64,000 nt of DNA, from assembly GCA_033977085.1 (NCBI GenBank), contig CP138906.1, positions 744,001 to 808,000 of the forward strand, written 5' to 3'. Source of the stretch: Apirhabdus apintestini (GTDB lineage: Bacteria > Pseudomonadota > Gammaproteobacteria > Enterobacterales > Enterobacteriaceae). Of this stretch, positions 63,925-64,000 are shown in pieces. Within the stretch, counting starts at the first letter, position 1. The number at the start of each line of letters is the position of its first letter. The notes beneath the pieces were generated by a model. That model did not search any database. It saw only the letters and a list, made by a program, of their open reading frames with translations, and was not told the origin of the DNA. The position numbers and the translations under genes were made by a program.

Positions 63925-64000
63925 TTAACTTAGCTCAAGTGCAAACACTTCAGCGCCCAGCGTATCGATACGCCAGCGCACGTTGAAATCCATGAGCCAG
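63925..64000 (-). CDS. trmO: tRNA-Thr m6t6A37 methyltransferase TrmO, C-terminal end only
   Basis: The last codons before the window edge read DFNVRWRIDTLGAEVFALEL and a serine, then TAA at 63925-63927. This matches the C-terminus of E. coli TrmO (YaeB/TsaA), which lies upstream of proS on the same strand. The rest of the gene is outside the window. Confidence 0.8.
   Translation of the reverse strand, partial: WLMDFNVRWRIDTLGAEVFALELS

Overview
The window is a chromosomal segment of a gamma-proteobacterium of the order Enterobacterales. Gene content and order match the E. coli K-12 block from folK to trmO almost gene for gene: folK-pcnB-gluQ-dksA-sfsA-thpR-hrpB-mrcB-fhuACDB-hemL-clcA-erpA-yadS-btuF-mtn-dgt-degP-yaeH-dapD-glnD-map-rpsB-tsf-pyrH-frr-dxr-uppS-cdsA-rseP-bamA-skp-lpxD-fabZ-lpxA-lpxB-rnhB-dnaE-accA-yaeR-tilS-rof/yaeP-yaeQ-arfB-nlpE-proS-trmO. 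Some proteins differ from E. coli in ways that recall Erwinia/Pantoea/Yersinia-type relatives, for example the Skp segment QRDGSTMKAS. The genus cannot be fixed by eye. No tRNA, rRNA or CRISPR array was seen.

Layout. 1-10 kb holds RNA and folate housekeeping genes, the helicase hrpB and the cell-wall synthase mrcB. 10-16.3 kb is the ferrichrome uptake operon fhuACDB behind a Fur-box-like site. 16.4-24 kb holds hemL, the clcA antiporter, erpA, yadS, btuF, mtn and dgt. degP follows with a sigma-E type promoter. 25.5-30.3 kb is an AT-richer accessory stretch replacing cdaR. It holds a predicted permuted-papain cysteine hydrolase with a (CTAAAT)8 repeat upstream, yaeH, a YhfL-like small lipoprotein and an IS100-like IS21-family element. 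30.3-54.9 kb is the core block for lysine/DAP synthesis (dapD), nitrogen sensing (glnD), translation (map, rpsB, tsf, frr), UMP kinase, isoprenoid and phospholipid precursors, envelope biogenesis (rseP, bamA, skp), lipid A (lpxD-fabZ-lpxA-lpxB), rnhB, dnaE and accA. ldcC is missing after accA. 55.3-64 kb holds yaeR, tilS fused by overlap to a c-type cytochrome gene, rof/yaeP, a second IS100-like copy in inverted orientation, yaeQ-arfB-nlpE, proS and the end of trmO.

The dominant oddity is technical. About 70 single-base indels, mostly one base missing from short homopolymers, break nearly every long gene, including many that are essential (tsf, pyrH, frr, dnaE, accA, fabZ, lpxA, lpxD, bamA, proS). 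Correcting them restores family-typical lengths, often exactly. I therefore annotate these as single genes with probable sequencing errors, not as pseudogenes. The best biological leads are the hydrolase gene with its tandem repeat and leader hairpin, a palindromic insertion that duplicated the 3' end of dnaE just before accA, the inverted IS pair, and the cytochrome coupled to tilS.
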